From assembly GCF_020523985.1 (NCBI RefSeq), contig NZ_JAIVKM010000001.1, forward strand, positions 1,674,001 to 1,738,000: 64,000 bases of DNA, in the 5' to 3' direction. The translations under genes were made by a program, and so were the position numbers. This DNA is from Mangrovibacter yixingensis. GTDB lineage: Bacteria > Pseudomonadota > Gammaproteobacteria > Enterobacterales > Enterobacteriaceae. Under the pieces are notes generated by a model. It did not search any database. It was not told the DNA's origin and saw only the letters and a list, made by a program, of their open reading frames with translations. Of the stretch, positions 28,580 through 38,927 are shown one piece after another. The first letter of the stretch is position 1; every line of letters starts with the position of its first letter.

Positions 28580-29953
28580 ATGGAAAAAACACTTTCAGAT
28601 GGCCTGCCGTTGCCTCAACGTTACGGTGCAATACTAACTATAGCGATTGGTATCATGATGGCGGTGCTGGATGGCGCAATTGCGAACGTTGCCCTTCCCA
28701 CGATTGCCCGTGACCTTAATGCCTCTGAAGCAGCATCTATATGGATAGTCAATGCCTACCAAATCGCAATTGTCATTAGTTTACTGACCTTTTCCTTTCT
28801 GGGTGACATGTTTGGCTACCGGCGTATCTACAAAGCTGGGTTGGTTTGTTTCACTGCTACTTCTTTTTTATGCGCGCTCTCCACAAACCTGGAAATGCTG
28901 ACAGCAGCACGTGTATTACAGGGAATTGGTGGCGCAGCACTGATGAGCGTGAATACCGCACTGATTCGGTTAATTTACCCGCAATATCAGTTGGGGCGAG
29001 GAATGGGCATTAATTCGTTCATTGTCGCCGTTTCCGCAGCAGCGGGCCCTACTGTTGCGGCTGCAATACTTTCCGTTGCCAGTTGGCACTGGCTGTTTTA
29101 TGTCAACGTTCCGTCCGGAATCATCGCCCTGGTGCTGGCGATGCGCTTTTTACCACCCAACCCTCAAGGGGGCCGGAAACAAAGCTTCGATTTACCCAGT
29201 GCAATCATGAACGCACTGACATTCGGGCTGTTAATTACCGCCTTAAGCGGTTTTGCTCAGCAACAATCAGGTGTGATTACACTCATTGAATTAGTAGCGG
29301 CATTGCTGATTGGCTTCTTTTTCGTTCGCCGACAGCTAAAGCTGACAGTGCCACTGCTCCCAGTGGACCTTCTGCGTATCCCACTATTCACTTTATCGTT
29401 ATGCACTTCTGTATGTTCATTCTGTGCGCAAATGCTAGCACTGGTTGCACTCCCTTTCTATTTGCAATCCACCATTGGGCGTAGTGAAGTTGAAACCGGG
29501 CTGTTATTAACACCCTGGCCACTTGCAACAATGGTGATGGCGCCCCTTGCCGGGCGGTTGATTGGGCGTATTCATGCAGGACTGCTTGGTGGAATTGGAA
29601 TGTTCCTGATGCTGGTTGGGTTGTTTGCGTTAGCTTTCATGCCCAACCTGCCAACGGATTTAGATATTATCTGGCGCATGGCCTTATGTGGGGCTGGTTT
29701 CGGATTATTTCAGTCGCCAAACAACCATACGATTATTGTGTCTGCCCCAAAAAACCGAAGCGGTGGTGCAAGTGGCATGTTAGGTACAGCCAGGCTGCTG
29801 GGCCAAAGTAGTGGCGCCGCCCTTGTAGCGTTAACGCTGAACCTTTCAGCAACACAGGGCACACAATATGCACTGATAATGGCGGGTTGCTTTGCCACCG
29901 CTGCTTGTATTATTAGTAGTTTAAGGGTTACCCAGTCATTACCTGAAAATTGA
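28580..29953 (+). CDS. yebQ: YebQ, MFS drug:H+ antiporter-2 family transporter
   Basis: A 457-residue major-facilitator protein of the 14-helix DHA2 group. Motif D (LDGAIANVALPTIARDL) lies near residues 30-46 and the motif A equivalent GDMFGYRRIYKAG near residue 76. Motif C is degenerate (AVSAAAGPTVAAAIL). ATG 28580 aligns with the E. coli start and gives identical length. No good Shine-Dalgarno is visible. It is divergent from kdgR, so KdgR control is plausible. The substrate is unknown. Confidence 0.92.
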   Translation: MEKTLSDGLPLPQRYGAILTIAIGIMMAVLDGAIANVALPTIARDLNASEAASIWIVNAYQIAIVISLLTFSFLGDMFGYRRIYKAGLVCFTATSFLCALSTNLEMLTAARVLQGIGGAALMSVNTALIRLIYPQYQLGRGMGINSFIVAVSAAAGPTVAAAILSVASWHWLFYVNVPSGIIALVLAMRFLPPNPQGGRKQSFDLPSAIMNALTFGLLITALSGFAQQQSGVITLIELVAALLIGFFFVRRQLKLTVPLLPVDLLRIPLFTLSLCTSVCSFCAQMLALVALPFYLQSTIGRSEVETGLLLTPWPLATMVMAPLAGRLIGRIHAGLLGGIGMFLMLVGLFALAFMPNLPTDLDIIWRMALCGAGFGLFQSPNNHTIIVSAPKNRSGGASGMLGTARLLGQSSGAALVALTLNLSATQGTQYALIMAGCFATAACIISSLRVTQSLPEN

Positions 29954-29988
29954 CAATGCCTGAAATGGCAGCAGGTTTCATATGTGAA

Positions 29989-30012
29989 AAAGGCGTGCCG
30001 AAGCACGCCTTT
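29989..30012. terminator. Bidirectional terminator between yebQ and htpX
   Basis: AAAGGCGTGC-CGAA-GCACGCCTTT forms a 10-bp stem with a stable tetraloop. The minus strand has TTTTT directly after the stem (serving htpX). The plus strand has TTTCATTT (serving yebQ). Confidence 0.85.
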
Positions 30013-30047
30013 CATTTATCAGAACAACATCTATCAGAACAATATCA

Positions 30048-30929
30048 CTACTTCAGATACTGGCCAGTACGCAACGCTTCAATACGTTTATCCAACGGCG
30101 GGTGAGACAAAAACAGCTCACTTAATGTTTTTGACTTCCCGTTGATGCAAAACGCCATCATGCTGCTTGCTTCCTGTGGTTCATAACTGGTTTTAAGACG
30201 CTGTAGTGCCGCAATCATTTTTTCACGCCCAACCAGGTTTGCAGACCCGGCATCGGCGTGAAACTCACGGTAACGAGAGAACCACATTGTGATTATGCTC
30301 GCCAGGATACCAAACACCAATTCAAGGACCATCGAGACAGCAAAATAAATCATTGGGTTGCCATTCGTCTCTTCACCATCATCACGGTTGCCAGACAGAA
30401 AACCAGCGGCAATCTGTGCAAGGATACGAGAGATGAAGATAACGAAGGTGTTCACCACCCCCTGAATTAGCGTCATGGTCACCATATCGCCATTCGCAAT
30501 ATGGCTTATCTCATGGGCAATAACCGCCTCAGCTTCATCACGGCTCATATTTTGCAGTAAGCCAGTGCTGACCGCTACCAGTGATGCATCCCGGCGGGCA
30601 CCCGTTGCAAAAGCGTTAATATCCGGAGCGTGGTACACCGCCACCTGCGGCATAGCGATCCCCACTTGCTGTGACTGACGACGAACAGTTTCAAGTAACC
30701 AATGCTCTGTTTCATTGCGGGGTTGCTCAATCACCTCCCCACCGACAGAACGTAACGCCATCCATTTGGACATCAGCAGCGATACAAAAGAACCACCGAA
30801 GCCAAACAGCAGGGCCATAATTAATAACCCCTGGACACTGCTTGACTGAATTCCGGTCAGGCTCAGCACCAGCCCGAAAACCACCATAACGGCCAGGTTG
30901 GTTAACAGGAAAAGCGCAATTCGCATCAT
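30048..30929 (-). CDS. htpX: Membrane zinc metalloprotease HtpX
   Basis: A 293-residue M48 inner-membrane protease that degrades damaged membrane proteins alongside FtsH. Two N-terminal TMs (residues ~3-25 and 34-54) precede the zinc motif H-E-x-x-H at 139-143; the third ligand is Glu in [10 protein letters not shown]. Two further hydrophobic segments lie around residues 155-215. The start [11 protein letters not shown] equals E. coli. A sigma-32-type promoter lies about 50 bp upstream. Confidence 0.96.
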   Translation of the reverse strand: MMRIALFLLTNLAVMVVFGLVLSLTGIQSSSVQGLLIMALLFGFGGSFVSLLMSKWMALRSVGGEVIEQPRNETEHWLLETVRRQSQQVGIAMPQVAVYHAPDINAFATGARRDASLVAVSTGLLQNMSRDEAEAVIAHEISHIANGDMVTMTLIQGVVNTFVIFISRILAQIAAGFLSGNRDDGEETNGNPMIYFAVSMVLELVFGILASIITMWFSRYREFHADAGSANLVGREKMIAALQRLKTSYEPQEASSMMAFCINGKSKTLSELFLSHPPLDKRIEALRTGQYLK

Positions 30930-30979
30930 ATATTTATTTACCTCGTTTTAACAAAACGCTCTACGCGATGAATCACATC

Positions 30980-31005
30980 GTAGGGTTATCGTGCGCATTT
31001 TCAAG
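30980..31005 (-). promoter_or_regulatory. Sigma-32 (heat-shock) promoter of htpX
   Basis: On the minus strand the -35 is CTTGAAA (31005 to 30999), then a 13-bp spacer, then CCCTAC (30985 to 30980), close to the RpoH pattern CTTGAAA-N13-15-CCCCAT. It lies about 50 bp before the htpX start. htpX is a known heat-shock gene in E. coli. Confidence 0.65.
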
Positions 31006-31407
31006 TGTCTCAGGCCAGCAAGTGATTAAAAAAACATAACTTTACATTTTGTCTTAATTTACTGACGAGATAAACAACAAAACCAACGACTCTTCATAAA
31101 AAGAGAAAAGCCCCTGGTAATGTCCTTTTTCGCCAACATATTCGCAACAGCCACTTGCACCACCATGACAAAAGATTCCGATTCACTACAAAAGCGTGGC
31201 CAAAAATACAGGGTTATCCAGTAAATACAGCACAGGTAGCGTTCTAATCCATGGGGTCGTGCTGGTTTTGAGCAGGTCTCAGGGGCCTTTATGACAGTGG
31301 TACGCCAGGTCTGGCACACGACTAGTGGATTACAGACAGCACAAGCCTGAATCAATGCGCTTTGTGCCAGGCAAACGAAAGCGGATATGGATAGAAAAAT
31401 AAGGGAT

Positions 31408-31433
31408 AAAAAAGGCCTTCAAAGAAGGCCTTT
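31408..31433 (-). terminator. Rho-independent terminator of prc
   Basis: On the minus strand AAAGGCCTTC-TTT-GAAGGCCTTT is followed by additional T residues (A-run 31408-31413 on the plus strand). It begins about 53 bp after the prc stop. Confidence 0.88.
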
Positions 31434-31485
31434 CAGTAACTTAAGACACACTTATGTGTACCTTAAATAAGAGTATTGATTAAAA

Positions 31486-33531
31486 CTACTGCGCTGCCGG
31501 TGCTGCTGGCTGTTTACCTGATTCCATATTCGCAAGGTCAATCGCAATGTGGACGGTTTCATCCAGGTAAGGATCCGGCTCCTGATAATCTTTCGGCAGG
31601 TCCTCAAGTTTTTTGAGCAGTGGCTTGCCTTCTCTTTTCAGGCGGTCATTAATCCGTGCCAGGCGCAAAGAATCATCTTCCTGATTCTCCTTCTCACGCT
31701 GAGCAAGGTTCAGAGAAACAATATTACGGCGGTCCTTGTTAGCATTAAACCGTGCAATATCTTTCATAATATACTGAAATTCCGGGTCTTTCTCGATACG
31801 AGCCTGATGCAGTTTCAGTAACTCAGGTTCGAAAGGCGTCATACTCCCGGTTTTCGTATAGTGCGCAGCTTTGATACTGTCCCAGGGTAAAGCATTATCT
31901 TCATACTTTTCACCGGTTTCAGTATTTTCCGTTCCTGTCGGCATCATGATATCTGGCGTAACACCTTTTAACTGCGTGCTTCCACCATTGATGCGATAGA
32001 ACTTCTGAATAGTGTACTGAACAGAACCCAGTGCAGGCCACTCTGGCCGCAACATCTGGTCATAGATACGATTAAGCGAACGATATTGCTGAACAGTGCC
32101 CTTACCAAATGTTGGTTCACCAACAATTAACGCCCGGCCATAATCCTGCATCGCAGCAGCAAAAATTTCTGATGCAGAAGCACTAAAGCGGTCAACCAGC
32201 ACAACCAGCGGGCCTTTATAGTAGGTAATACCATCAGTATCGCTGTCTTCACGCACTTTGCCGTTGTTATCCCGCACCTGAACAACCGGGCCAGAAGGGA
32301 TAAACAATCCAGAAAGTGAAACCGCTTCCGTAAGTGCTCCACCGCCATTACTGCGCAAATCAATAACAATGCTGTTAACGTTCTGTTTTTCCAGTTTTTG
32401 TAACTGGACTTTGACATCATCTGTCAAACCGACATAAAAGCCCGGGATATCCAGCACACCAACTTTCTCGTTACCGACTGTTTTCACCGACATCTTCACT
32501 GCACGGTCTTCGAGGCGAATACGTTCACGAGTCAGCGTTACTGTTCTGGTTTTACTGCCCTTACCTGCAGGAAGAATTTCAAGGCGAACTTTACTACCTT
32601 TCGGGCCTTTAATCAGAGCAACCACATCATCCAAACGCCAGCCAATCACATCGACCATTGCTTTGCCAGGTTGTCCAACCCCAACTATGCGGTCACCTAC
32701 ATTGATAGCTTTGCTTTTAGCCGCAGGGCCACCAGCCACCAGTGAATTAATCACGGTGTAATCATCATCCATTTGCAATACTGCACCAATACCTTCGAGA
32801 GAAAGACTCATTTCGGTATTGAATTGTTCAGTATTACGTGGCGAGAGGTAGTTCGTATGCGGGTCGATTTCATGCGCGAAGGCAGTCATCGCTAATGAGA
32901 AAACGTCTTCGCTGCGCGTTTGAGCCAGCCGACGAATAGCGAATTTGTAACGCCGGGTCAGCGTTTCGCGAATTTCTTGATCATTTTTACCAGTGAGCTT
33001 AAGGCTTAGCTCATCATATTTAACCTTTGCATCCCAGAGTTTGTCCAACTCAGCCTGAGATGCAGGCCAGGGGGCTTTGCGCCTGTCAAGGTTAATTGTT
33101 TCATTACTGGAGAAGTTCATCGGCCGCTGCAGCACTTTGAGCGCATATTCATAGCGCTCAAAACGGCGTTTTTGGGCCAAATTGTACAAATCATAAAACA
33201 AATCCAGCTTACCACTACGCAGCTCATCACCAATACTGCCTTTACGGCTCTCAAATTGCGCGATGTCGCTGGCTAACAGGACATTATGGCTGTAATCGAG
33301 AAGGTTAAGGTAACGGTCGAAAATTTTACCTGAAAATTCAGCGTTAAGATCGAACTGGCGATAGTGAGAACGGGTAAAGCGTGAGGTTACACGTTCACTG
33401 ACGGTGGGATGCTGAGGTTCTTCTTTGAGAACGGGAAGTTGATCAACACGCGTGATGTCTTCCACAGCTAATGCATTACCCACCAACAGAAAAAGCCCGG
33501 CAAAAGCCGAAAGCCTAAAAATTTTGTTCAT
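31486..33531 (-). CDS. prc: Periplasmic tail-specific protease Prc (Tsp)
   Basis: A 681-residue periplasmic serine protease that trims FtsI and degrades SsrA-tagged and misfolded proteins. Signal peptide residues 1-22 end LAVED. An N-terminal helical domain is followed by a PDZ domain (GIGAVLQMDDDYTVINSLVAGGPAAKS region) and an S41 catalytic domain with the Ser/Lys dyad in DRFSASASEIF and GEPTFGKGTVQQ. A C-terminal DUF3340-type helical region ends the protein. It lies 19 bp after proQ; the two form a conserved operon. Confidence 0.96.
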   Translation of the reverse strand: MNKIFRLSAFAGLFLLVGNALAVEDITRVDQLPVLKEEPQHPTVSERVTSRFTRSHYRQFDLNAEFSGKIFDRYLNLLDYSHNVLLASDIAQFESRKGSIGDELRSGKLDLFYDLYNLAQKRRFERYEYALKVLQRPMNFSSNETINLDRRKAPWPASQAELDKLWDAKVKYDELSLKLTGKNDQEIRETLTRRYKFAIRRLAQTRSEDVFSLAMTAFAHEIDPHTNYLSPRNTEQFNTEMSLSLEGIGAVLQMDDDYTVINSLVAGGPAAKSKAINVGDRIVGVGQPGKAMVDVIGWRLDDVVALIKGPKGSKVRLEILPAGKGSKTRTVTLTRERIRLEDRAVKMSVKTVGNEKVGVLDIPGFYVGLTDDVKVQLQKLEKQNVNSIVIDLRSNGGGALTEAVSLSGLFIPSGPVVQVRDNNGKVREDSDTDGITYYKGPLVVLVDRFSASASEIFAAAMQDYGRALIVGEPTFGKGTVQQYRSLNRIYDQMLRPEWPALGSVQYTIQKFYRINGGSTQLKGVTPDIMMPTGTENTETGEKYEDNALPWDSIKAAHYTKTGSMTPFEPELLKLHQARIEKDPEFQYIMKDIARFNANKDRRNIVSLNLAQREKENQEDDSLRLARINDRLKREGKPLLKKLEDLPKDYQEPDPYLDETVHIAIDLANMESGKQPAAPAAQ

Positions 33532-33550
33532 GCCTGGGTTGACCTCCGTC

Positions 33551-34237
33551 TCAGAACAGCAAATGTTCTGCGCGCACTAACATTGACATACCTGAAGTCA
33601 GCGCCACACGGACACCGTCTTTGGTAATTTCCTGTACAGTCGCATCCATTGCTGAATTACCCGCTTTAACCTTTATAGCCTGCCCCAATTTCAGTACTGA
33701 AATATCCGTCACAGGTTTATGGTTAGTTTCCTCTGCTGGCCGTGGCTTTTTGTTCACAGGCGCTTTGCGGGGTGCATTTTCTTTGCGACGAGGTGCAGAA
33801 GCTGGACGAGGCTTACGTTCACGGCGGGCAGCAGTTGCTTCACCGTTTTCACCAGAAGCAGCGGCAGCAGCGCGTTTTTTCGCTTGTTGCTCATTCCGCT
33901 GTGCCTGGACACGTGCTTTCGCTTCTTCCAGTTGTTTGCGGGCATGTTCTACATGTTGTTCTTCCAGTTCACCACAAGGGTTACCATCCAGATCAACACG
34001 TATTGCGCCTGGCTTAACGCCGTACAGGTAGCGCCAGCTGGAGGTGTACAGACGTAACGCAGAGCGTAACTGCGTTTTGCTGAGGTTCTGCTCCCCTTCC
34101 ACTCGTGCGACAAGATCCTGAAAAATACCAATTTTCAGGGGACGAGCTTCACCTTCAGCAGTGAAACAGAGCGGGAAACGCTCAGCAAGAAAAGCGATAA
34201 CTTCTTTACTGCTATTCAACTTAGGTTGATTTTCCAT
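33551..34237 (-). CDS. proQ: RNA chaperone ProQ
   Basis: A 228-residue global RNA-binding protein that binds sRNAs and mRNA 3' ends. The N-terminal FinO-like domain spans residues ~5-120 ([32 protein letters not shown]). A basic Lys/Arg/Ala linker spans ~125-175, and a C-terminal Tudor/Hfq-like domain starts ~180 ([20 protein letters not shown]). It also affects osmotic activation of ProP, the source of its name. It is followed by prc. Confidence 0.96.
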   Translation of the reverse strand: MENQPKLNSSKEVIAFLAERFPLCFTAEGEARPLKIGIFQDLVARVEGEQNLSKTQLRSALRLYTSSWRYLYGVKPGAIRVDLDGNPCGELEEQHVEHARKQLEEAKARVQAQRNEQQAKKRAAAAASGENGEATAARRERKPRPASAPRRKENAPRKAPVNKKPRPAEETNHKPVTDISVLKLGQAIKVKAGNSAMDATVQEITKDGVRVALTSGMSMLVRAEHLLF

Positions 34238-34336
34238 GAAATTTCCTGATTACAACGGACTTTGCCAACCATCACAGGCACGAACAGGCGTCATTATAAT
34301 GACGCCATTTGTAATTGCTACGTTATCCGTTGATTA

Positions 34337-34831
34337 TCATGCATCTGTTAGAAAGAATTTTTCGAAATCTGTGCCAGAGAGAAGCTTTTCCAACTCTGTG
34401 ACCAGGGTTCTCAGCCCGCGTTCGTCTTCCTCATCAAAGCGGCCATGCTCAGTGCTGTCGATGTCAAGCACACCCAACTGGCGGCCCGCGATGGTTAACG
34501 GAAAGACAATTTCTGCATTGCTGGACGCATCACAAGCAATGTGCCCATCAAACGCATGAACATCTTCTATACGCTGCACTTTATTTGTAGCAATCGCCGT
34601 GCCACATACGCCCTTACCAAAAGGAATACGCACACAGGCAATTTTTCCTTGAAAAGGCCCTAAAACCAGCGTGTCACCTTCCAACAGATAGAACCCAGCC
34701 CAGTTGACTGACGAAAGACGTTCAAACAAAAGTGCGCTGGTATTTGCCAGTACTGCAAGGAAACTGGTTTCCCCTGCCATCAGTGCTGAAAAATCCCGGT
34801 TCAACTCTTGATAAAATAGCTCTTTATTCAT
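34337..34831 (-). CDS. msrC: Free methionine-(R)-sulfoxide reductase MsrC
   Basis: A 164-residue GAF-domain enzyme that reduces free Met-(R)-sulfoxide. The three functional cysteines are at 66, 76 and 100 (KIACVRIP, KGVCGTA, HIACDASS). The open frame runs upstream to 35026, but that extension overlaps letA on the other strand. ATG 34831 gives the family length, although its Shine-Dalgarno is weak. It lies in the proQ-prc neighbourhood and is divergent from letA. Confidence 0.93.
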   Translation of the reverse strand: MNKELFYQELNRDFSALMAGETSFLAVLANTSALLFERLSSVNWAGFYLLEGDTLVLGPFQGKIACVRIPFGKGVCGTAIATNKVQRIEDVHAFDGHIACDASSNAEIVFPLTIAGRQLGVLDIDSTEHGRFDEEDERGLRTLVTELEKLLSGTDFEKFFLTDA

Positions 34832-34958
34832 TAATAGTTCACTTGGTTGTATAACGTCACTGCCCGGACTACTAAAATAAGCAATAAATGCCCCAAGGCT
34901 CAAGATGAATCCTTTTTCAGGGTAGACTATCCCATCCATTTGACAGGCAGAATTCCCG

Positions 34959-36239
34959 ATGCACCTTAAACTGCGGATAGCCCGGCTACTTTCTATGCCA
35001 GCACGAAGCGAAGCCTTGCCAAACACAAGTGAGGCACATTATCAGCGTTGTCACGAATGTGACACGCTTTTTTTGTTACCTCCGCTTACGCGTCGGCATA
35101 CAGCTTATTGCCCTCAGTGTAATGCGCATGTTGACAGTGGCCGTGACTGGTCGATGAAACGGCTAACTATCGTGGCTGTCGCGATGCTTATTCTGATGCC
35201 ATTTGCCTGGACATCTCCACTATTAAGTATCTGGCTATTAGGGGCCAGAATTGATGCCAGCCTGATGCAGGGTATCTGGCAAATGGTAAAACAAGGTGAC
35301 GTAATCACTGCGTCCCTGGTTACATTCTGCGCAGTAGGTGCACCAGCAACACTGGTGGCGTCTATTCTTTACTTACGAATAGCACCACGCATTGGGATGA
35401 ATACACGCCCGGTGCTTCTCATGCTCAAACGCCTGAAAGAGTGGATAATGGTTGATATCTACCTGATAGGTATTGTTGTGGCTATCATAAAAGTACGTGA
35501 CTATGCCTTTATTCAGTGGGGCGAAGGGCTGGTTGCATTTATCGCATTGGTCATTCTCAGCATCCTGACCATTATCTACCTTAATATTGGGCAACTATGG
35601 CAACGGTTTTATCCCCAACCTTTGTTGAAAACTGCCAATCCACATACCCGAGTTTGCCTGGCCTGCCACTACACTGGGGAGCCAGACGAGCGCGGGCGCT
35701 GCCCGCGTTGCCATGTCCCTTTACGGCATCGCCGCAGACACAGTTTACAGAAATCATGGGCAGCGCTGGTAGCTTCCCTCATGTTCCTGATACCAGCTAA
35801 TTTATTACCTATTTCCATTATTTATGTGAACGGCGCACGCCAGGAAGACACTATTTTGTCCGGCATTATCTCCCTTGGGCATGGTAATTTGTTTGTCGCT
35901 GCCATTGTCTTTATCGCCAGTATCCTTGTGCCTTTTACCAAAGTTATTGTGTTGTTTGCCTTGTTACTCAGTATTCACTGCCGTTGTGAACAGGGGATTC
36001 TGACCCGGATGAAAATGCTGCGTATTATTACCTGGGTCGGCCGCTGGTCCATGCTGGATTTATTTGTTATTTCGCTCATGATGTCCCTGGTTAACCGTGA
36101 GCAACTATTGGCCTTTACGATGGGACCAGCCGCGCTCTATTTTGGCGTAGCTGTAGTATTAACTATGCTGGCTGTTGAATGGCTCGACAGCCGGCTTTTT
36201 TGGGATGCTTATGAGTCAGGAAAACATGACGCCACCTGA
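34959..36239 (+). CDS. letA: LetA (YebS), lipid-transport membrane protein
   Basis: A 426-residue inner-membrane protein of the PqiA/LetA family that partners the MCE tunnel LetB in phospholipid trafficking. Two zinc-ribbon modules are visible (YQRCHECD...YCPQC near residues 29-50; CLACHYTG...RCPRCH near 228-250). Each is followed by a block of four hydrophobic helices. ATG 34959 places the first cysteine at the same position as in E. coli. letB overlaps its last 29 bp. Confidence 0.93.
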   Translation: MHLKLRIARLLSMPARSEALPNTSEAHYQRCHECDTLFLLPPLTRRHTAYCPQCNAHVDSGRDWSMKRLTIVAVAMLILMPFAWTSPLLSIWLLGARIDASLMQGIWQMVKQGDVITASLVTFCAVGAPATLVASILYLRIAPRIGMNTRPVLLMLKRLKEWIMVDIYLIGIVVAIIKVRDYAFIQWGEGLVAFIALVILSILTIIYLNIGQLWQRFYPQPLLKTANPHTRVCLACHYTGEPDERGRCPRCHVPLRHRRRHSLQKSWAALVASLMFLIPANLLPISIIYVNGARQEDTILSGIISLGHGNLFVAAIVFIASILVPFTKVIVLFALLLSIHCRCEQGILTRMKMLRIITWVGRWSMLDLFVISLMMSLVNREQLLAFTMGPAALYFGVAVVLTMLAVEWLDSRLFWDAYESGKHDAT

Positions 36240-38835
36240 AGCAACAGTGAAAGTTAAACGCCGCATATCTCCCTTCTGGCTCCTGCCGTTTATTGCCTTG
36301 CTGATTAGCGGGTGGCTGGTTTGGAATTCCTGGCAGGAGCATGGCACCACAGTGACTATCGATTTTGTCTCTGCTGACGGTATTGTTCCGGGGCGCACGC
36401 CAGTGCGTTACCAGGGGGTTGAAGTCGGTACAGTGCAGGATATTCAGCCCAGCAAAGACCTAAGTAAAATAATTGTTACCGCAAGTATTAAACGTTCCAT
36501 GCAGGATGCACTAAGGGCCGGCACTCAATTTTGGCTGGTGACCCCCAAAGCGTCTCTGGCCGGTGTTTCAGGGCTTGATGCCTTGGTAGGCGGTAATTAC
36601 ATCGGTATGATGCCGGGGCCGGGTAAAGAAGAAGACCACTTTACTGCCCAGGATTCACAACCACGTTATCGAGAGAACAATGGTGCTCTGATGATTCATC
36701 TTCAGGCCCCTGACCTGGGGGCGCTGAGTAGTGGTTCAAAAGTGTATTACCGCAAAGTTCCCGTTGGGCACGTGTATGATTACACTCTGAGCAAACAAGG
36801 TGTTTCCATTGATGTATTAATCGACCGGCGTTTTGCAAACCTCGTAAAACAAGACAGCCGTTTTTGGAACGTATCCGGATTAAAAACAAACTTCAGTTTC
36901 AGTGGTGCCTCCATTCAGTTAGAAAGCCTTGCGGCACTGGTTAATGGGGCCATTGCATTTGACTCACCGCAAGATGCCGGGCAGGCACCACAAAATGCAC
37001 AATTCACCTTGTACCCAGATATCGCCCAAAGCCAGCGAGGTGTTCATGTGACGCTCTCCCTGCCCGGTGGCAGCGGGTTAAGGAATAACAGCACGCCGCT
37101 GATGTACCAGGGATTACAAGTTGGCACGTTAACAAAAATAGCGCTCGATAAAGACGGTACCGTGACAGGTGAACTGACTGTTGACCCGAGTGTGGTAAAT
37201 TTATTACGTGAAGGTACGCGTATTACTCTGGCACAACCAAAAGTTTCACTGGACAACCCCAACCTTAGCGCCCTTCTCACAGGAAGCACACTGGAACTCC
37301 ACCCCGGAGATGGCAAGCCACAACATCATTTCACTGTAGTCCCTGATGGCGAAGCGCTGCTAGACCAGGCTGATGCACTCGCACTGACCCTCACTGCACC
37401 AGACAGTTATGGTGTCAGCCCAGGGCAACCGGTGTTAAGCCGGGGCATTCAGGTGGGCCAGGTTGTTACCCGGACACTGACGCCAGAAGGTGTAAAATTT
37501 ACCATTGCGATTGACCCGACATACCGCTCACTGGTTCGTGCCGACAGCAAATTTATTGCTAATAGCAAGCTTGATATGAAAGTGGGCCTTGATGGTGTTG
37601 AATTCCTTGCAGCGCCACCAGCTCAATGGCTCAATGGTGGTATTAATCTGCTGGCTGGCAACCATGGCGATGCTAAAACCGATTACCCACTATTTGCCAA
37701 TTCACAGCAGGCGAAAGACAACCAGCAAAACGATGTTCTCACAGCCACGCTCACATTAACTGCTGATAACCTGCCTGATATTCAGCAGGGTTCTGTTGTC
37801 CTGTATCGGAAATTTGCAGTAGGGCAAGTTATCAGTATCAAACCTCATACAGGGTCTTTTGATGTTGGTGTCTACATTGAACCGCAGTATCGCAACCTGC
37901 TCACCCCGGACAGCGTTTTCTGGGCTGAAGGTGGTGCAAAAATTCAATTAAACGGGCACGGGCTGACAGTCCAGGCATCGCCACTCAACCGTGCCATTCG
38001 CGGGGCGATCAGCTTTGACAGCCTGCCAAGTTCCGCTAACTCACTGCCTGTATCTGAAAAGCGTAAATTATGGCCTTCAGAAACTGCCGCTCGCGCCATT
38101 GGTGGCCGAATTACACTTCATGCGTACAGTGCAGACAAGCTGGCCTCGGGTATGCCGATTCGTTACCTGGGCATCGATATTGGCCAGGTGGAATCTTTAT
38201 CTCTAATCACAGAACGCAACGAAGTACAGGCACAAGCGGTACTTTACCCCGAATATGCCAATACTTTTGCCCGTAAAGGAACCCGTTTCTCTGTTGTCAC
38301 CCCGCAAATTTCTGCAGCTGGAGTCGCAAACCTTGATACTTTGATTCAACCCTACATTAATGTTGAGCCGGGTAAAGGGGGTCGCCAGCGTGACTTTGAC
38401 ATTCAACTGGCGACTATTTCAGACTCCCGCTACCTTGACGGCCTAAGTATTACTGTCGAAGTTCCTGACGCAGGCTCGCTGTCTGTCGGCACACCGGTAC
38501 TATTCCGGGGTATTGAAGTTGGTACGGTGACAGGCCTTGGTCTTGGAACGCTCTCTGACCGGGTTATGGTGTCCTTGCGCATAGGAAAACGCTACCAGGA
38601 CCTGGTACGCAACAATTCCGTATTCTGGCTGGCATCAGGGTATAAACTGGACTTTGGCCTGGTTGGCGGCGTAGTGAAAACAGGGACATTCAACCAGTTT
38701 ATTCGTGGTGGGATTGCGTTTGCCACACCGCCCAGTACACCACTTTCACCGAAAGCACGCACTGGCCAGCATTTCTTGTTACTGGATAACGAACCGAAAG
38801 ACTGGCGCGACTGGGGTACAGCCATACCTCGTTAA
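36211..38835 (+). CDS. letB: LetB (YebT), seven-MCE-domain periplasmic lipid tunnel
   Basis: An 874-residue protein with one N-terminal TM (residues ~21-39) and seven tandem MCE domains. Each domain opens with a [14 protein letters not shown]-like segment (repeats near residues 60, 173, 290, 403, 522, 637 and 752 by inspection). In E. coli it is a hexameric tube spanning the periplasm that moves lipids between membranes. ATG 36211 overlaps letA and gives a length close to E. coli (877). The domain count is by reading the repeats. Confidence 0.94.
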   Translation: MSQENMTPPEATVKVKRRISPFWLLPFIALLISGWLVWNSWQEHGTTVTIDFVSADGIVPGRTPVRYQGVEVGTVQDIQPSKDLSKIIVTASIKRSMQDALRAGTQFWLVTPKASLAGVSGLDALVGGNYIGMMPGPGKEEDHFTAQDSQPRYRENNGALMIHLQAPDLGALSSGSKVYYRKVPVGHVYDYTLSKQGVSIDVLIDRRFANLVKQDSRFWNVSGLKTNFSFSGASIQLESLAALVNGAIAFDSPQDAGQAPQNAQFTLYPDIAQSQRGVHVTLSLPGGSGLRNNSTPLMYQGLQVGTLTKIALDKDGTVTGELTVDPSVVNLLREGTRITLAQPKVSLDNPNLSALLTGSTLELHPGDGKPQHHFTVVPDGEALLDQADALALTLTAPDSYGVSPGQPVLSRGIQVGQVVTRTLTPEGVKFTIAIDPTYRSLVRADSKFIANSKLDMKVGLDGVEFLAAPPAQWLNGGINLLAGNHGDAKTDYPLFANSQQAKDNQQNDVLTATLTLTADNLPDIQQGSVVLYRKFAVGQVISIKPHTGSFDVGVYIEPQYRNLLTPDSVFWAEGGAKIQLNGHGLTVQASPLNRAIRGAISFDSLPSSANSLPVSEKRKLWPSETAARAIGGRITLHAYSADKLASGMPIRYLGIDIGQVESLSLITERNEVQAQAVLYPEYANTFARKGTRFSVVTPQISAAGVANLDTLIQPYINVEPGKGGRQRDFDIQLATISDSRYLDGLSITVEVPDAGSLSVGTPVLFRGIEVGTVTGLGLGTLSDRVMVSLRIGKRYQDLVRNNSVFWLASGYKLDFGLVGGVVKTGTFNQFIRGGIAFATPPSTPLSPKARTGQHFLLLDNEPKDWRDWGTAIPR

Positions 38836-38927
38836 TTATTCACCACAGCCACCGCGCGTCAGCCTGTCGGTTGGTGCGCGGTTTTGTGGTAAGCTGCCCG
38901 CCTTAATTTGTAATACAGGGACACAAC

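Larger units (their letters stand above)
30930..31485. other. Long htpX-prc intergenic region
   Basis: 556 bp. It contains the prc terminator (right end) and the htpX heat-shock promoter (left end). Between them is about 380 bp with no recognised gene. A 98-codon leftward frame (31059-31355) has many cysteines and no recognised similarity; it is not called as a gene but is raised as a finding. Confidence 0.6.

Noticed and set aside
33621-34031. Several plus-strand frames opposite proQ
   Set aside because: The basic, GC-biased linker of proQ creates open antisense frames; none has similarity or a start signal.
34337-35026. 229-codon version of msrC
   Set aside because: The extra 65 codons overlap the start of divergent letA and have no similarity to MsrC; the family is about 165 residues long.
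36641-36889. Minus-strand frame inside letB
   Set aside because: It is an antisense shadow of a strongly conserved coding region, with no ribosome-binding site.
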